Counted from the first letter of the stretch, positions 52,332-61,711 are shown. The stretch is 64,000 nt of DNA from Pedobacter fastidiosus (GCF_014306625.1 NZ_JACRYL010000007.1:82228-146227), one strand, 5' to 3'. Numbers and translations are program-made. Notes: generated by a model from the sequence alone, not told the origin.

Positions 52332-52844
52332 TTATTTATTTTTTAAATCTTCAATCAATTTATCTACACTCTCGGTAGTTAGGTTTTCGTAGAAAGTATA
52401 TTCCGGACTAATTTGTAATACCGGACCAAAACCACAGGCGGCTAAACATTCAACTCCTCTAAAGCTGAATAAACCATCGGCAGTAACTTCACCCTCTTTA
52501 ACACCTAACTTGCTTTCCAAGTGGTCTAATATTTTTTCAGCGCCTACTAAACAACAAGGTCCGGTACGGCAAACTTCCATTGCATATTTACCTTGAGGTT
52601 TTAAGAAATACATACTGTAAAAAGTAGCTACTTCATAAACTTCAATTGGCTGAATTTTTAAGTATTCTGCAACTTTATCCATTGCCGAAGTACTAACCCA
52701 CAAAAACTCTGCCTGCACCAAATGCAATAATGGTAGCAAAGCTGATTTACTTTTATCTGCCGGATAACGGGTGATTACATCATCAAATTTGGCAAGCAAC
52801 TCTGATGAGAAAACTACAGGTGTTTGTTCTTCTACTTTAAGCAT
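52332..52844 (-). CDS. nuoE: NADH-quinone oxidoreductase subunit E
   Basis: A 170-residue subunit with a thioredoxin-like [2Fe-2S] domain. The ligands are CRTGPC (C-x4-C) and CLAAC (C-x3-C), in the standard NuoE order. The N-terminal helical bundle (KSALLPLLHLVQAEF) contacts NuoF. The start overlaps the nuoD stop by 8 bp. Confidence 0.97.
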   Translation of the reverse strand: MLKVEEQTPVVFSSELLAKFDDVITRYPADKSKSALLPLLHLVQAEFLWVSTSAMDKVAEYLKIQPIEVYEVATFYSMYFLKPQGKYAMEVCRTGPCCLVGAEKILDHLESKLGVKEGEVTADGLFSFRGVECLAACGFGPVLQISPEYTFYENLTTESVDKLIEDLKNK

Positions 52845-54051
52845 CTAATTCTCCTGCAATAATATTCATACTACTCATGTTGATAATGGCATCGGATAAT
52901 AACATACCCTCGCTCATTGGCGCAAACATTTGGTAATTTACAAAACTTGGTCTGCGGAAGTGTAAACGATAAGGTGTTCTTCCGCCGTCATTTATTAAAT
53001 AGAAGCCCAATTCTCCATTTCCACCCTCTACAGCATGATAAACTTCAGCTTTCGGCGCATCAATTTCACCCATCACAATTTTGAAGTGATAAATTAAAGC
53101 CTCCATATTGTTATAAACTTCTTGTTTTGGGGGAAGATAAAACTCAGGCACATCAGCGTGAAAAATACCTTTTGGTTCTAATTTAATCTTTTCTAGAGCC
53201 TGTTCGATAATGCGAACACTTTGCCACATCTCTTCGTTACGAACAAGGTATCTATCATAAATATCACCACTAGTTCCAACCGGAACTTCAAAATCGAAAT
53301 CCTGATAAGAAGAATATGGATCGCTTACACGAACATCATAATCTACACCAGTCGCACGTAAAAGTGGGCCAGTCCAGCTATATTCTAATGCTGTTTCTTT
53401 GGTTACTTCCGCAACTCCAGCGGTTCTATCTATGAAAATACGGTTGCGACTTAAAAGGTTTTCAAACTCTCTTAAGGCTACTGGAAATTCTTTTAAAAAT
53501 TTATTGATTTTCGCAAAGGCAATTTCGTTGAAATCTCTCTCAAAACCACCTATACGACCAATATTCGTAGTTAAACGAGCACCACAAACCTCTTCGAAAA
53601 TTTCGTAAATGTGCTCACGGAATTGAAAAAGGTAAAGGAAGGTGGTGGTTGCTCCAGTATCTTGACCAATAATCGTATTGCAGATAATGTGATCAGAAAT
53701 CCTAGAAAGCTCCATGATAATTACGCGAAGATAATCTACGCGTTTTGGCATTTGGATATTCAATAGCTTTTCAACCGTCATGTGCCAGCCCATATTATTA
53801 ATAGGCGAAGAGCAATAGTTTAAACGATCTGTAAGTGGAGTAATTTGATAAAATGGGCGATGTTCGGCAATTTTTTCGAAAGCACGGTGGATATATCCAA
53901 TTGTAGAAACACCGCTTACAATACGCTCGCCATCTAATTGCAAAACGTTTTGAAAAACGCCGTGTGTTGCAGGGTGCGTTGGACCTAAATTTAAGGTTAC
54001 CAGCTCACTTTGCGGGTCGTTATCTGTAAATACCGGATGGTTATGATTCAT
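52837..54051 (-). CDS. nuoD: NADH-quinone oxidoreductase subunit D
   Basis: A 404-residue 49-kDa-type subunit of the quinone site. Conserved: LNLGPTHPATHGVFQ (His loop near the quinone head), IGYIHRAFEKIAEHRPFYQ, the NiFe-hydrogenase-like core, and the C-terminal LSDAIINMSSMNIIAGELDA. It is separate from nuoC, not fused as in enterobacteria. It lies 3 bp after nuoC and overlaps nuoE by 8 bp. Confidence 0.97.
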   Translation of the reverse strand: MNHNHPVFTDNDPQSELVTLNLGPTHPATHGVFQNVLQLDGERIVSGVSTIGYIHRAFEKIAEHRPFYQITPLTDRLNYCSSPINNMGWHMTVEKLLNIQMPKRVDYLRVIIMELSRISDHIICNTIIGQDTGATTTFLYLFQFREHIYEIFEEVCGARLTTNIGRIGGFERDFNEIAFAKINKFLKEFPVALREFENLLSRNRIFIDRTAGVAEVTKETALEYSWTGPLLRATGVDYDVRVSDPYSSYQDFDFEVPVGTSGDIYDRYLVRNEEMWQSVRIIEQALEKIKLEPKGIFHADVPEFYLPPKQEVYNNMEALIYHFKIVMGEIDAPKAEVYHAVEGGNGELGFYLINDGGRTPYRLHFRRPSFVNYQMFAPMSEGMLLSDAIINMSSMNIIAGELDA

Positions 54052-54054
54052 ATT

Positions 54055-54555
54055 TTACCTTCCAAAAAATTCGTCTTTTTTATCTACTCTATTCGGATCT
54101 TCCAATGGATATTGTTTCAACATTGGGTGAACACCTAACTCGTCCATATTTAAAATACGGCGTAAATCTGGGTGACCTTCAAATTTAACTCCGAACAAAT
54201 CGTAAGTTTCGCGTTCCATCCAGTTAGCACCTTTCCAAACAGTTGTTGCCGTTGGGATTGTAGGATTTTGTTCAGAAATAAAAACCTTGATTCTTATCCT
54301 AACTTTCTCCACCATATTATGCAAGTGATAAACAACAGCAATGCCGTGATCTTTACCTGGATAATGAACCGCAGTTATATCAGTTAAGAAGTTAAACTTT
54401 AATTCCTCTTTCAAGAACGATAAAACATTTACAATAACATCTTTGGTTGTTGCAAAAGTTAGCATACCATAAGGCTCAGAAACAGCAGTTACTTTTTCAC
54501 CAAACTTATCGCTAAGCTTTGCAAGGATATTGTTATTTAGAGTCGTTTCTTCCAT
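54055..54555 (-). CDS. nuoC: NADH-quinone oxidoreductase subunit C
   Basis: A 166-residue 30-kDa-type subunit. The signature is WMERETYDLFGVKFEGHPDLRRIL, followed by PLEDPNRVDKKDEF. It packs against NuoD in the connecting part of the peripheral arm. The start overlaps the nuoB stop by one base. Confidence 0.96.
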   Translation of the reverse strand: MEETTLNNNILAKLSDKFGEKVTAVSEPYGMLTFATTKDVIVNVLSFLKEELKFNFLTDITAVHYPGKDHGIAVVYHLHNMVEKVRIRIKVFISEQNPTIPTATTVWKGANWMERETYDLFGVKFEGHPDLRRILNMDELGVHPMLKQYPLEDPNRVDKKDEFFGR

Positions 54556-55097
54556 TATTTAATGCCGTATTGACCTAAAAGTTCTTTATAATAATCAGAA
54601 TTTCTTCTTCTTCCAGATTCGTTTCTAACTAAATCTTGAATGCGTTGGAAACCATCTAAAATTGCTTCTGGTCTTGGTGGGCACCCCGGAACATAAACAT
54701 CAACAGGAATAACTTCATCAATACCTTGCAGAACAGAATAAGTATCAAAAATACCTCCGCTACTTGCACAAGCCCCAACAGCCATAACCCAACGTGGCTC
54801 TGCCATTTGGATATAAACTTGCTTTAATACAGGCGCCATCTTTTTAGCGATAGTACCCATAACCATTAAAACATCTGCCTGACGAGGAGAAAAACTCAAA
54901 CGTTCTGCACCGAAACGACCTAAATCGTAGTGAGAACCCATGGTTGCCATAAACTCAATTCCACAACAAGAAGTTGCGAAAGGCAATGGCCATAATGAAT
55001 TTGAGCGTGCCAAACCAATAACTTTATCCATTGAAGTGGCAAAGAAACCAGATCCTTCTATTCCTGGAGGCGCATCAACTATATTAATTTCACTCAT
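54555..55097 (-). CDS. nuoB: NADH-quinone oxidoreductase subunit B
   Basis: A subunit of about 180 residues carrying cluster N2. Ligands are in ATSCCGIEFMATMGS (paired Cys), VGACASSGG and YVPGCPPRPEAIL. I place the start at the ATG at 55095-55097 (MSEINIVDAPPG); an in-frame ATG at 55142 would add 15 residues unlike the family. It passes electrons from N2 to quinone. A 191-bp spacer separates it from nuoA, with no obvious element. Confidence 0.96.
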   Translation of the reverse strand: MSEINIVDAPPGIEGSGFFATSMDKVIGLARSNSLWPLPFATSCCGIEFMATMGSHYDLGRFGAERLSFSPRQADVLMVMGTIAKKMAPVLKQVYIQMAEPRWVMAVGACASSGGIFDTYSVLQGIDEVIPVDVYVPGCPPRPEAILDGFQRIQDLVRNESGRRRNSDYYKELLGQYGIK

Positions 55098-55288
55098 GTT
55101 TATAAACAAAAAATGCTCATCCCTTTGCAGAATGAGCAACAAATTTACAATATTTTAAAGGCAAATAAACTAGTTTAACTCGATTTAGAACCTTTCTAAA
55201 TAAATTAAAGCACTTTATGTTAGTGTATGCGATACACTTCGGTTTTCGGTGTGAATTTTATGATTATAATTAAAAACTGCTTACCAAC

Positions 55289-55660
55289 TTAGTTCCAGTC
55301 TAAAACTTTTTTCTTGATTACATAAATGAATCCAAGTAATAGGGTACCCATGAAGATGAACATTTCTATCATTCCATCCATTCTTAAAGCTCTAAAATTT
55401 ACAGCCCAAGGGTACATAAAAATTACCTCAACATCAAAAAGAACGAATAGGATTGCAACAACGAAATATTTAATCGAGAATGGTTGACGGGCATTACCGA
55501 CTGATTTTACCCCAGCTTCAAAAGTTTCTAACTTGTCACTCGTTTTACGCTTTGGGCCTAAAAAGTGAGTAGCAACCAAGGTGGTTACTACGAAACCTAA
55601 TGCAACAACTACTTGAAAAATAATTGGTAAAAAATCTATTGCTGTACTTTGCGCTTGCAT
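55289..55660 (-). CDS. nuoA: NADH-quinone oxidoreductase subunit A
   Basis: A subunit of about 123 residues with three membrane helices. The conserved loop is KLETFEAGVKSVGNARQPFSIKYFVVAILFVLFDVEVIFMYPWA. The start is ATG at 55658-55660 (MQAQSTAIDF); the in-frame ATG at 55681 lies upstream of the predicted transcription start, so it cannot be used by this promoter. It is the first gene of the 14-subunit operon. Confidence 0.96.
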   Translation of the reverse strand: MQAQSTAIDFLPIIFQVVVALGFVVTTLVATHFLGPKRKTSDKLETFEAGVKSVGNARQPFSIKYFVVAILFVLFDVEVIFMYPWAVNFRALRMDGMIEMFIFMGTLLLGFIYVIKKKVLDWN

Positions 55661-55678
55661 AATCTTTATTTTCTGATG

Positions 55679-55710
55679 CAAAAGTAAAAGAAAAAGGCAG
55701 AGTAACCAAA
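55679..55710 (-). promoter_or_regulatory. nuo operon promoter
   Basis: On the minus strand TTTG (55707-55710), 20 bases, then TACTTTTG (55679-55686) match the Bacteroidota sigma-ABfr consensus TTTG-N19-21-TAnnTTTG. Transcription should begin near 55672, about 12 bases before the nuoA ATG. The -33 box falls in the loop of the terminator at 55692-55721. Confidence 0.7.
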
Positions 55711-55721
55711 CTCTGCCTTTT
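55692..55721 (-). terminator. Terminator of the exb/tonB/TPR operon
   Basis: Stem AAAAGGCAGAG with CTCTGCCTTTT, eight-base loop, T run on the minus strand, 25 bp beyond the TPR gene stop. Confidence 0.85.
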
Positions 55722-55745
55722 CTAAATTATTAATTAGAATTATTA

Positions 55746-57455
55746 TTATTTACCTTTTCCTTTTGCAGCTGGAGCTTGAAGCTCTTTTAACTTGGCTGTT
55801 GCAAATGGACCAGCCGGATCAAGTGCGATACTCTTGTTTAAGAAATCTATCGCTTTTGGCTTGTCTTTATCAGCATAGTATGCACCTAAATAATCGTAAG
55901 ATTCTACTAAGTTATTTTTATTACTTGCAGTTTCTTCTGGTTTTACCAAGCTTATATATTTTTCGAAGAAAGGGATCGAAGCATATTTTGGACTTGTTTT
56001 ATCATCCATTAAGTTGGCAATCCTTGCTCTTGTAAAATAACCCAAAGCGAATTCTGGAGATACTTTATTTAAGTGACTTAATGCAGAATCTGCTTCTACC
56101 AAACCTGTTGTATTTAATGGTTTTTTATCTTTTTGCAAGAAATAAGACTCGTAAAATCTAGTCTGACCTAAATAGTAATAGTTAGTTAATGAACCCTTAC
56201 CATTAGGATTATATTTAATTGCAAGGTTATAAATCTCAGCGGATTTAGCATATTTTTTTGCTTTCATCAAAGCTAAACCAGCTTCAGCTAATGCATCAGC
56301 ATTATTTGAATCTATTTTAGCTGCTTCGATAATATTCAATACTGCTAAACTATCTTGACCAGCTTTTAATTGAGCTTTTCCTAAATAAAGGTAATCATTA
56401 CCTAAAATTTTTGTTTTATCTTTTTCTTTAGCAAAGAACTCCGTTAAGTAAGTTAATGCTTGAGGATAATTTTTATTCTCATAAGCAGCCCAACCTTTCA
56501 TTCTATCTACAACTGCACCCTTAGTACTACCTGCTGGCACTTGTAATGAAGTAGCAACTTGTTCTAAGGTTTGGAAATCTTTTGCGTAAAACAAGAATTG
56601 AGCATAACGTAATTGAGATTCTAAAGATTTGTCTGTCAAATCCATATATTTTTTATAATTCTCAATACCTTTTTTTGCTTTTTCTTGATCTGTACCAAAG
56701 CTACTCCACTGTAAGTAAAGCTCGCCTAATTCACGGTAAGCAGGTCCATAATTTGGATCAGCAGCAATTACATCTTGTAATTCTTTTTCACCCTCAGGAA
56801 AAGCTCTAGACTCTTTGTACATTTTACCAATTTGAGTTTTAGCTCTTCTGTTTGTTGGATCAACATCACCAACTCTCATGTATGGACCTAATGCTTCAGA
56901 ATTCTTTTTTTGCAAAGCATAAGCGTCGCCTTGTGCTAAGAAAACATCTCCATCTTTATCTTTAGAATCCAACTCATCTGCTTTTGTAATATTAGCCAAA
57001 GCATTAGTGAAATCTGGTTTAGAAACATCCTCAGTTGGCTTATCTTGAGCCAAATAAGCTTTACCTATATTCAAATAAGTTTTGTAATCTTTTGGCGCTA
57101 AGGCAACTGCTTTATCAAAATTAGTTTTTGCCGATGTTGGATTGTTTGATAACATATCAGCTTCGCCCAAACCAATTAGGTTTAAGTTATTTTTAGCATC
57201 AGCAGTAACTCCTTTGGTAAAAACTGCTCTAGCCGAATCAATATAACCGGTTTTTAAATAAACCAAACCAAGGTTATAATAATTTTCGCCGTTTGTTGCT
57301 TGTGAGCTCACCAATGATTTAAGCATTGATGATGCTTTCTGATACTGTTCAGCGTCAATGGCTTTTTTCGCGTCGCTTAAATTTTGAGCAAAAACTGCAG
57401 AACCCATCAACACTAAACCTACATTTAAGGTTATTGCTTTCTTTGAAATTTTCAT
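55746..57455 (-). CDS. Exported tetratricopeptide repeat protein
   Basis: A protein of about 569 residues. The ATG at 57453-57455 gives a clean signal peptide (MKISKKAITLNVGLVLMGSA, then VFAQ); a longer start at 57533 would bury it. At least eight TPR units follow (ENYYNLGLVYLKTGYIDSARAVF, DYKTYLNIGKAYLAQ, GPAYRELGELYLQWSSF, NNADALAEAGLALMKAKKYA). The C-terminus is Lys/Ala/Gly-rich. TPR proteins act as periplasmic scaffolds; the partner is unknown. It is the last gene of the exb/tonB operon, 148 bp after the PstS-like gene. Confidence 0.9.
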   Translation of the reverse strand: MKISKKAITLNVGLVLMGSAVFAQNLSDAKKAIDAEQYQKASSMLKSLVSSQATNGENYYNLGLVYLKTGYIDSARAVFTKGVTADAKNNLNLIGLGEADMLSNNPTSAKTNFDKAVALAPKDYKTYLNIGKAYLAQDKPTEDVSKPDFTNALANITKADELDSKDKDGDVFLAQGDAYALQKKNSEALGPYMRVGDVDPTNRRAKTQIGKMYKESRAFPEGEKELQDVIAADPNYGPAYRELGELYLQWSSFGTDQEKAKKGIENYKKYMDLTDKSLESQLRYAQFLFYAKDFQTLEQVATSLQVPAGSTKGAVVDRMKGWAAYENKNYPQALTYLTEFFAKEKDKTKILGNDYLYLGKAQLKAGQDSLAVLNIIEAAKIDSNNADALAEAGLALMKAKKYAKSAEIYNLAIKYNPNGKGSLTNYYYLGQTRFYESYFLQKDKKPLNTTGLVEADSALSHLNKVSPEFALGYFTRARIANLMDDKTSPKYASIPFFEKYISLVKPEETASNKNNLVESYDYLGAYYADKDKPKAIDFLNKSIALDPAGPFATAKLKELQAPAAKGKGK

Positions 57456-57603
57456 TGGATTTAATTTTTGTTTTTTAATGGTAATGAATTTTGAAAGGGC
57501 CATGGTTCTTTTCTCTTCTTGTTGCGCTTCCAACCTTCACTTGGTATTTCTTATCTCTAAAATTTGAAGCATTTATTAAATACTTCGTGGTTCAATTTAT
57601 AAA

Positions 57604-58509
57604 TTATTTTTCTTTTGTTAAGTTAATTTCTCTAGGCATTAATTTATGTGGCCCCAGTCCAGATTTAAGTACAATTAACTGTCCTCTCTGACTTCTTAAC
57701 CATGTTGCAAATCCTGTGCCTAAACCATCTCTACCTTCACAATCTATAATATTTACGTTTCTAAGGAATGGATAGATTCCGTTAATCAGATTATCCTGAG
57801 TTGGTTTATAAAACTGATCGTCGCCAACCTTGCCTTTTAAGTTCTTTACCCCAAGAATTTTTATCTGACTTAAGTAATCTGTCATCTTCGAATTTCGGTC
57901 GGTAATCCAATTCATGCCTAAAATACCAATAAAATTCTTATCCTGAGCTATAAGCTTGATCACTTCATTACTAGAACTTTTCGAGTAAACACCTTTCGCC
58001 GGAAATTGGCTGATATTAGCCAATTGTTTAAAGTATTGAAAGGTACTTGAATAAGCGTTATCAAAGACCAATTTTTTATCTGAAGTTTTCCCCTGTAATA
58101 TATCTATAACTTCTTTAACGGTAATTGTACTATCAATATTGCCTTGGTTGGTAATTAAAGCTATCCCATCAACTGCAAAGCGTGATGTATTGATTTTAAT
58201 ATTGCGCTGATTATAATACTTTTCTTCCTGTTTAGTAAGCATTCTTGGCAAAACAATTACCCTAACACTATCATTTAGGAAAGCTGGCAATAATTTTTCT
58301 TCAGGCTTGATTATGGTTTCAAATTTTGCCTGTGGATAATCTAATCCAAAAACACTAATCTGTTCTTGAATGATAGGGCCAACACTTTCATCAACCAAAA
58401 TTTTTAGAGTTCCGCTGGTACGCGTTTCTTTTACCGCTTCGGGTTTTGCTTTACGTTTGCAGGAAACGAAAGCCAGCAACATAAATATAAAAAGGATATT
58501 TCTCATCAA
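57604..58509 (-). CDS. PstS-like substrate-binding lipoprotein
   Basis: A 301-residue lipoprotein (signal MRNILFIFMLLAFVSC, lipobox Cys at 17). The body is a type 2 periplasmic-binding domain of the PstS class: GTLKILVDESVGPIIQEQI, VDGIALITNQGNIDSTITVKE, and GIYPFLRNVNI. No pst transporter genes accompany it; it lies 3 bp downstream of a small membrane protein in the TonB operon. It may bind an anion or a cell-wall compound; the ligand is not visible. Confidence 0.85.
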   Translation of the reverse strand: MMRNILFIFMLLAFVSCKRKAKPEAVKETRTSGTLKILVDESVGPIIQEQISVFGLDYPQAKFETIIKPEEKLLPAFLNDSVRVIVLPRMLTKQEEKYYNQRNIKINTSRFAVDGIALITNQGNIDSTITVKEVIDILQGKTSDKKLVFDNAYSSTFQYFKQLANISQFPAKGVYSKSSSNEVIKLIAQDKNFIGILGMNWITDRNSKMTDYLSQIKILGVKNLKGKVGDDQFYKPTQDNLINGIYPFLRNVNIIDCEGRDGLGTGFATWLRSQRGQLIVLKSGLGPHKLMPREINLTKEK

Positions 58510-58512
58510 TGA

Positions 58513-58731
58513 TTAGTCTCGCCTGCCCAGGCTTAATAGTCTTATAAAAGCATAAATAATCAGAAAGATTCCAATTGCCACCTTACCGTAGTAAGGGATG
58601 TTCAAGTTAAGGCCTTTCCAAAAGATAAATGCCAAACCTAAAATCACGTAGAAAACAAACATGATAAGTCCTAAAATGAGCAAAAACCGCTGTTTAGGCG
58701 ATTTTTGCTTAAAAATATCAAAATTTAACAT
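58513..58731 (-). CDS. Small two-helix membrane protein
   Basis: A 72-residue protein with two membrane segments (FLLILGLIMFVFYVILGLAF and VAIGIFLIIYAFIRLL) and a basic C-terminus. Position between tonB (6 bp) and the PstS-like gene (3 bp) is the main evidence that it is real. Function unknown; it is possibly an accessory of the ExbBD-TonB complex. Confidence 0.75.
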   Translation of the reverse strand: MLNFDIFKQKSPKQRFLLILGLIMFVFYVILGLAFIFWKGLNLNIPYYGKVAIGIFLIIYAFIRLLSLGRRD

Positions 58732-58737
58732 TTACTA

Positions 58738-59559
58738 TTAGTTCAATGTAAAGTTTACGTTGATGTTGTATTTTACCCTTACCGGCTTACCATTTTGGAT
58801 ACCTGGGTTCCATCGTGGGCTTGCTTTTAATACACGGATAGCTTCTTCATCAGTACCACTACCCAAACCGCGGGTAACTGTAATGTCTGTTAGTTTACCA
58901 TCTTTTTCTACAACGAAAGATAAAAATACTTTACCCTGTACGTTGTTTTCTTGTGCCATTGGAGGGTATTTAATTGCTCCACTTAAATATTTGTAAAATT
59001 TAGGTAAACCACCTGGATATTCTGGTTGTTTCTCGATACTAACGAAGTCATAAACTTTATTATCATCTACAGCAACTGCAGCTTCTCTTTTAGGTCCTTC
59101 TCCAACAGGTTCAGCAATTTGAATATCTGCTGTTGGATCACCTTTAATATCTCTTTGACCAGGATCTGCTTCCTTCAACTTTTCTACAGTTGGTGGTTCC
59201 TCATCACGTACTTGCTCATCTGGCTTAACGATTGGAGGTGGCATTTTTACCTGATCCACTTTTGGTGGCGGTGGTTCTACTGGTGGTGGTGGTGGGGTTT
59301 TTGGATCAACTGGGGGCGGTAGAGCGATAATTACTTCCTGCGCTTTTAATTGCTCATCTTGATTATCCATTGAGCCTTTGATTAGGCTATAGATTTTTGG
59401 TGAGAAAAATAAAACAAGAAAGATTACTGAACCGATAATCAAAGCCCTAGTCGTATTGGCTCCATTGGTCTTACGCAATTGGTAAGCACCATAGCTTTTG
59501 TTTTTATTAGCAAAAACTACTTCAAGCCACTCACTTCTAAATATATCTAATTTTGACAT
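58738..59559 (-). CDS. TonB family energy transducer
   Basis: A 273-residue protein with one N-terminal membrane helix (ALIIGSVIFLVLFFSP), a Pro-rich periplasmic spacer (PPPPPVEPPPPKV, about 90-105) and a C-terminal TonB domain (YPGGLPKFYKYLSGAIKYPP, GKVFLSFVVEKDGKLTDITV, LKASPRWNPGIQNGKPVRV). It transmits proton-motive energy from ExbB-ExbD to outer-membrane TonB-dependent receptors such as SusC. It lies 20 bp after the second ExbD gene. Confidence 0.95.
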   Translation of the reverse strand: MSKLDIFRSEWLEVVFANKNKSYGAYQLRKTNGANTTRALIIGSVIFLVLFFSPKIYSLIKGSMDNQDEQLKAQEVIIALPPPVDPKTPPPPPVEPPPPKVDQVKMPPPIVKPDEQVRDEEPPTVEKLKEADPGQRDIKGDPTADIQIAEPVGEGPKREAAVAVDDNKVYDFVSIEKQPEYPGGLPKFYKYLSGAIKYPPMAQENNVQGKVFLSFVVEKDGKLTDITVTRGLGSGTDEEAIRVLKASPRWNPGIQNGKPVRVKYNINVNFTLN

Positions 59560-59579
59560 GATTATTGAGTTTAACTTTA

Positions 59580-60083
59580 TTATAAAATACCTTGAGATTT
59601 CATCGACTCTTTTTCGGAATCAAGGATATTATCATCATCAATCTGACGAACTTTTACCTTTAATATTTCCAATTCATCCATAATATCAACAAAGTTTTGG
59701 AATGTAGATCCGCTGGTTGGTTTTATCAAAACAACAAACTCCCCCTTAATTCCAGATGCATCAGCAACTTTTCTGTTTGTGATGATTGCTTTATCAACTT
59801 GAGATAAGCTTTCATAGGTTGGAGCTGTTTTACCAGCTTCGCCCATATACCACGCTACTTTATCTTTTTTACCCAATAAGATAGTCATGGTTTTTGAAGC
59901 TTTCAACTCTAATCTATTTTCGTTTTTCTCATCCTTATCTGGCTTCACGATATCCATTGCTTGAGGCGTAGATATTGATGTTGTTAAAATAAAGAATGTA
60001 ACCAAAAGAAACATCAAATCTACCATTGGAGTCATATCAACCCTTGGTGTGGCCTTCTTCCCGCCTGTGTTTAATTCTGCCAT
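59580..60083 (-). CDS. ExbD/TolR biopolymer transporter, second copy
   Basis: A 167-residue protein with one membrane helix carrying the catalytic Asp (TPMVDLMFLLVTFFIL) and a periplasmic domain (SGSTFQNFVDIMDELEILKV). It is a proton-channel partner of ExbB. It differs from the adjacent ExbD in length and loop sequence, as is usual for Bacteroidota operons with two ExbD genes. Gap of 3 bp to the first. Confidence 0.93.
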   Translation of the reverse strand: MAELNTGGKKATPRVDMTPMVDLMFLLVTFFILTTSISTPQAMDIVKPDKDEKNENRLELKASKTMTILLGKKDKVAWYMGEAGKTAPTYESLSQVDKAIITNRKVADASGIKGEFVVLIKPTSGSTFQNFVDIMDELEILKVKVRQIDDDNILDSEKESMKSQGIL

Positions 60084-60086
60084 TTC

Positions 60087-60701
60087 TTATTTCTTTTTAG
60101 CTTCAGAGTTTGTAACTAACAAAAATTTGTTCACTTTTTGTTTCTGAAGAACATCAATAATCTTTTTAATTACAGGATACTCCTCTTTGGCATCACCTTT
60201 AATACTCACACGCATCGGCTGTTGATTAATCTCGGCTGTTGCGGTACGAGCTTGTAATACCCAAGAATTTAACTGGTTATCAGTTGAATCTGTAGGGATA
60301 CCTGTTTGCACTCCTTTTTTCATCCTGTCTGATCCAGACATTGCAATAAACTTTTTCAGATCTGAAACTGGTACACCAAAAGTTGAGATTACTGAAAAAC
60401 GTTGTATTTCAACCGGGGTAAAATCAATATTGTATTGTTTACCAATTAGCTCTAAGGTTCTGGCCCTAACTTTATTACCTGCTACTTCAAAGAAAACCTG
60501 ACCCTGACCAATTGTTAAAATTGCGTTATTTTCTGCTGGCACCTTAAACTCATACGTAGATGAGGGGGTTTGTACAGCTAGTGGTTCTGGTTGCCTTGCA
60601 GTTGCAGTTAAGATGAAGAAAGTAAGTAACAACGATGCCACATCACACATGGCAGTCATATCTGTTACGGTACTTGTTCTTTTAACTTTTATTCTAGGCA
60701 T
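60087..60701 (-). CDS. ExbD/TolR biopolymer transporter, first copy
   Basis: A 204-residue protein with one membrane helix (MTAMCDVASLLLTFFILTA) and the conserved Asp. The periplasmic part is longer than in the second copy (RFSVISTFGVPVSDLKKFI, VKGDAKEEYPVIKKIIDVLQ-like). It is in the same operon, 79 bp after exbB, where a short hairpin (CCGG arms, about 60749-60764) lies between the genes. Confidence 0.93.
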   Translation of the reverse strand: MPRIKVKRTSTVTDMTAMCDVASLLLTFFILTATARQPEPLAVQTPSSTYEFKVPAENNAILTIGQGQVFFEVAGNKVRARTLELIGKQYNIDFTPVEIQRFSVISTFGVPVSDLKKFIAMSGSDRMKKGVQTGIPTDSTDNQLNSWVLQARTATAEINQQPMRVSIKGDAKEEYPVIKKIIDVLQKQKVNKFLLVTNSEAKKK

Positions 60702-60780
60702 AATATAAATTACTAGTTTTTAATAATGATGATCTTTTTTCCGGTTTTCCATAAAGCCGGTAAAAATTTTTTCAAAATTC

Positions 60781-61611
60781 TTATTTATGCGAACTAGCGT
60801 ATGTTTGAACGATGCTGAAACCAGCCTCATCGATAGCATAAGTTAACTTGTCAATTTTAGAAGTTAATATGTTATACATGATAATTGCTACAGTAGATAC
60901 CAAGATACCAGTTGCAGTATTGATAAGTGCCTCAGAGATACCTACCGCTAATGCTGATTGATCTGGAGCACCAGAGTTTGCTAAACCGGCGAATGCACGG
61001 ATCATACCTGTTACTGTACCTAATAAACCTACTAACGTACCGATTGATACTAGAGTAGCGATTACAGTTAAGTTTTGCTCTAACATTGGCATTTCTAAAG
61101 CAGTTGCTTCTTCTACCTCTTTTTGGATTGCAACGATTGATTGCTCAACATCCATATTTGTGTCAGCTTCAACTTCGCTATATTTTTTCAAACCAGATTT
61201 AATTACGTTAGCAACTGAACCTTGTTGTTTGTCACACTCAGCTTTAGCAGCGTCGATGTTTCCTGCGCTTAATAAACCTTGTACTTTACGAATGAAAGTA
61301 TCTAAGCTAGATTTTCCGCTTGCTTTACCGATTACGATGAAACGCTCTATAGAGAAAACGATTACTACTAAAAGTAATCCTACTAAGATCGCTACGATAG
61401 GACCTCCTTTGTATGCTGTTCCTAGATAGTTTCCAGCTAATGGTAATTTCTCTCTGTCACCGTCGATAAAGTTGCTTCCTTCTCCGAATACGAATCTCCA
61501 AACACAGAATCCAATTACGATACAGATTGGAATAACGAATGTTGAAAACAAATTTGAAGCACTAGAAGAGCTCTCTTTTTTAACAGTTGTTGGTTTTGGT
61601 GCGTTTGCCAT
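60781..61611 (-). CDS. exbB: MotA/TolQ/ExbB proton channel protein
   Basis: A 276-residue protein with three to four membrane helices. The conserved core is VATLVSIGTLVGLLGTVTGMIRAFAGLA and SEALINTATGILVSTVAIIMYN. The N-terminal Ser/Lys-rich segment precedes helix 1. ExbB pentamers hold ExbD dimers and conduct protons to energise TonB. It is the first gene of the operon. Confidence 0.95.
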   Translation of the reverse strand: MANAPKPTTVKKESSSSASNLFSTFVIPICIVIGFCVWRFVFGEGSNFIDGDREKLPLAGNYLGTAYKGGPIVAILVGLLLVVIVFSIERFIVIGKASGKSSLDTFIRKVQGLLSAGNIDAAKAECDKQQGSVANVIKSGLKKYSEVEADTNMDVEQSIVAIQKEVEEATALEMPMLEQNLTVIATLVSIGTLVGLLGTVTGMIRAFAGLANSGAPDQSALAVGISEALINTATGILVSTVAIIMYNILTSKIDKLTYAIDEAGFSIVQTYASSHK

Positions 61612-61711
61612 TTTTTTTTAATTTTTAGTTTTAGTTCTTGTTTTTAATTTTTAGCTGTTTTTTTCTTTTGTACTACACACAACGTTTCTCATCTGATTTT
61701 GTTGCGAAAAA

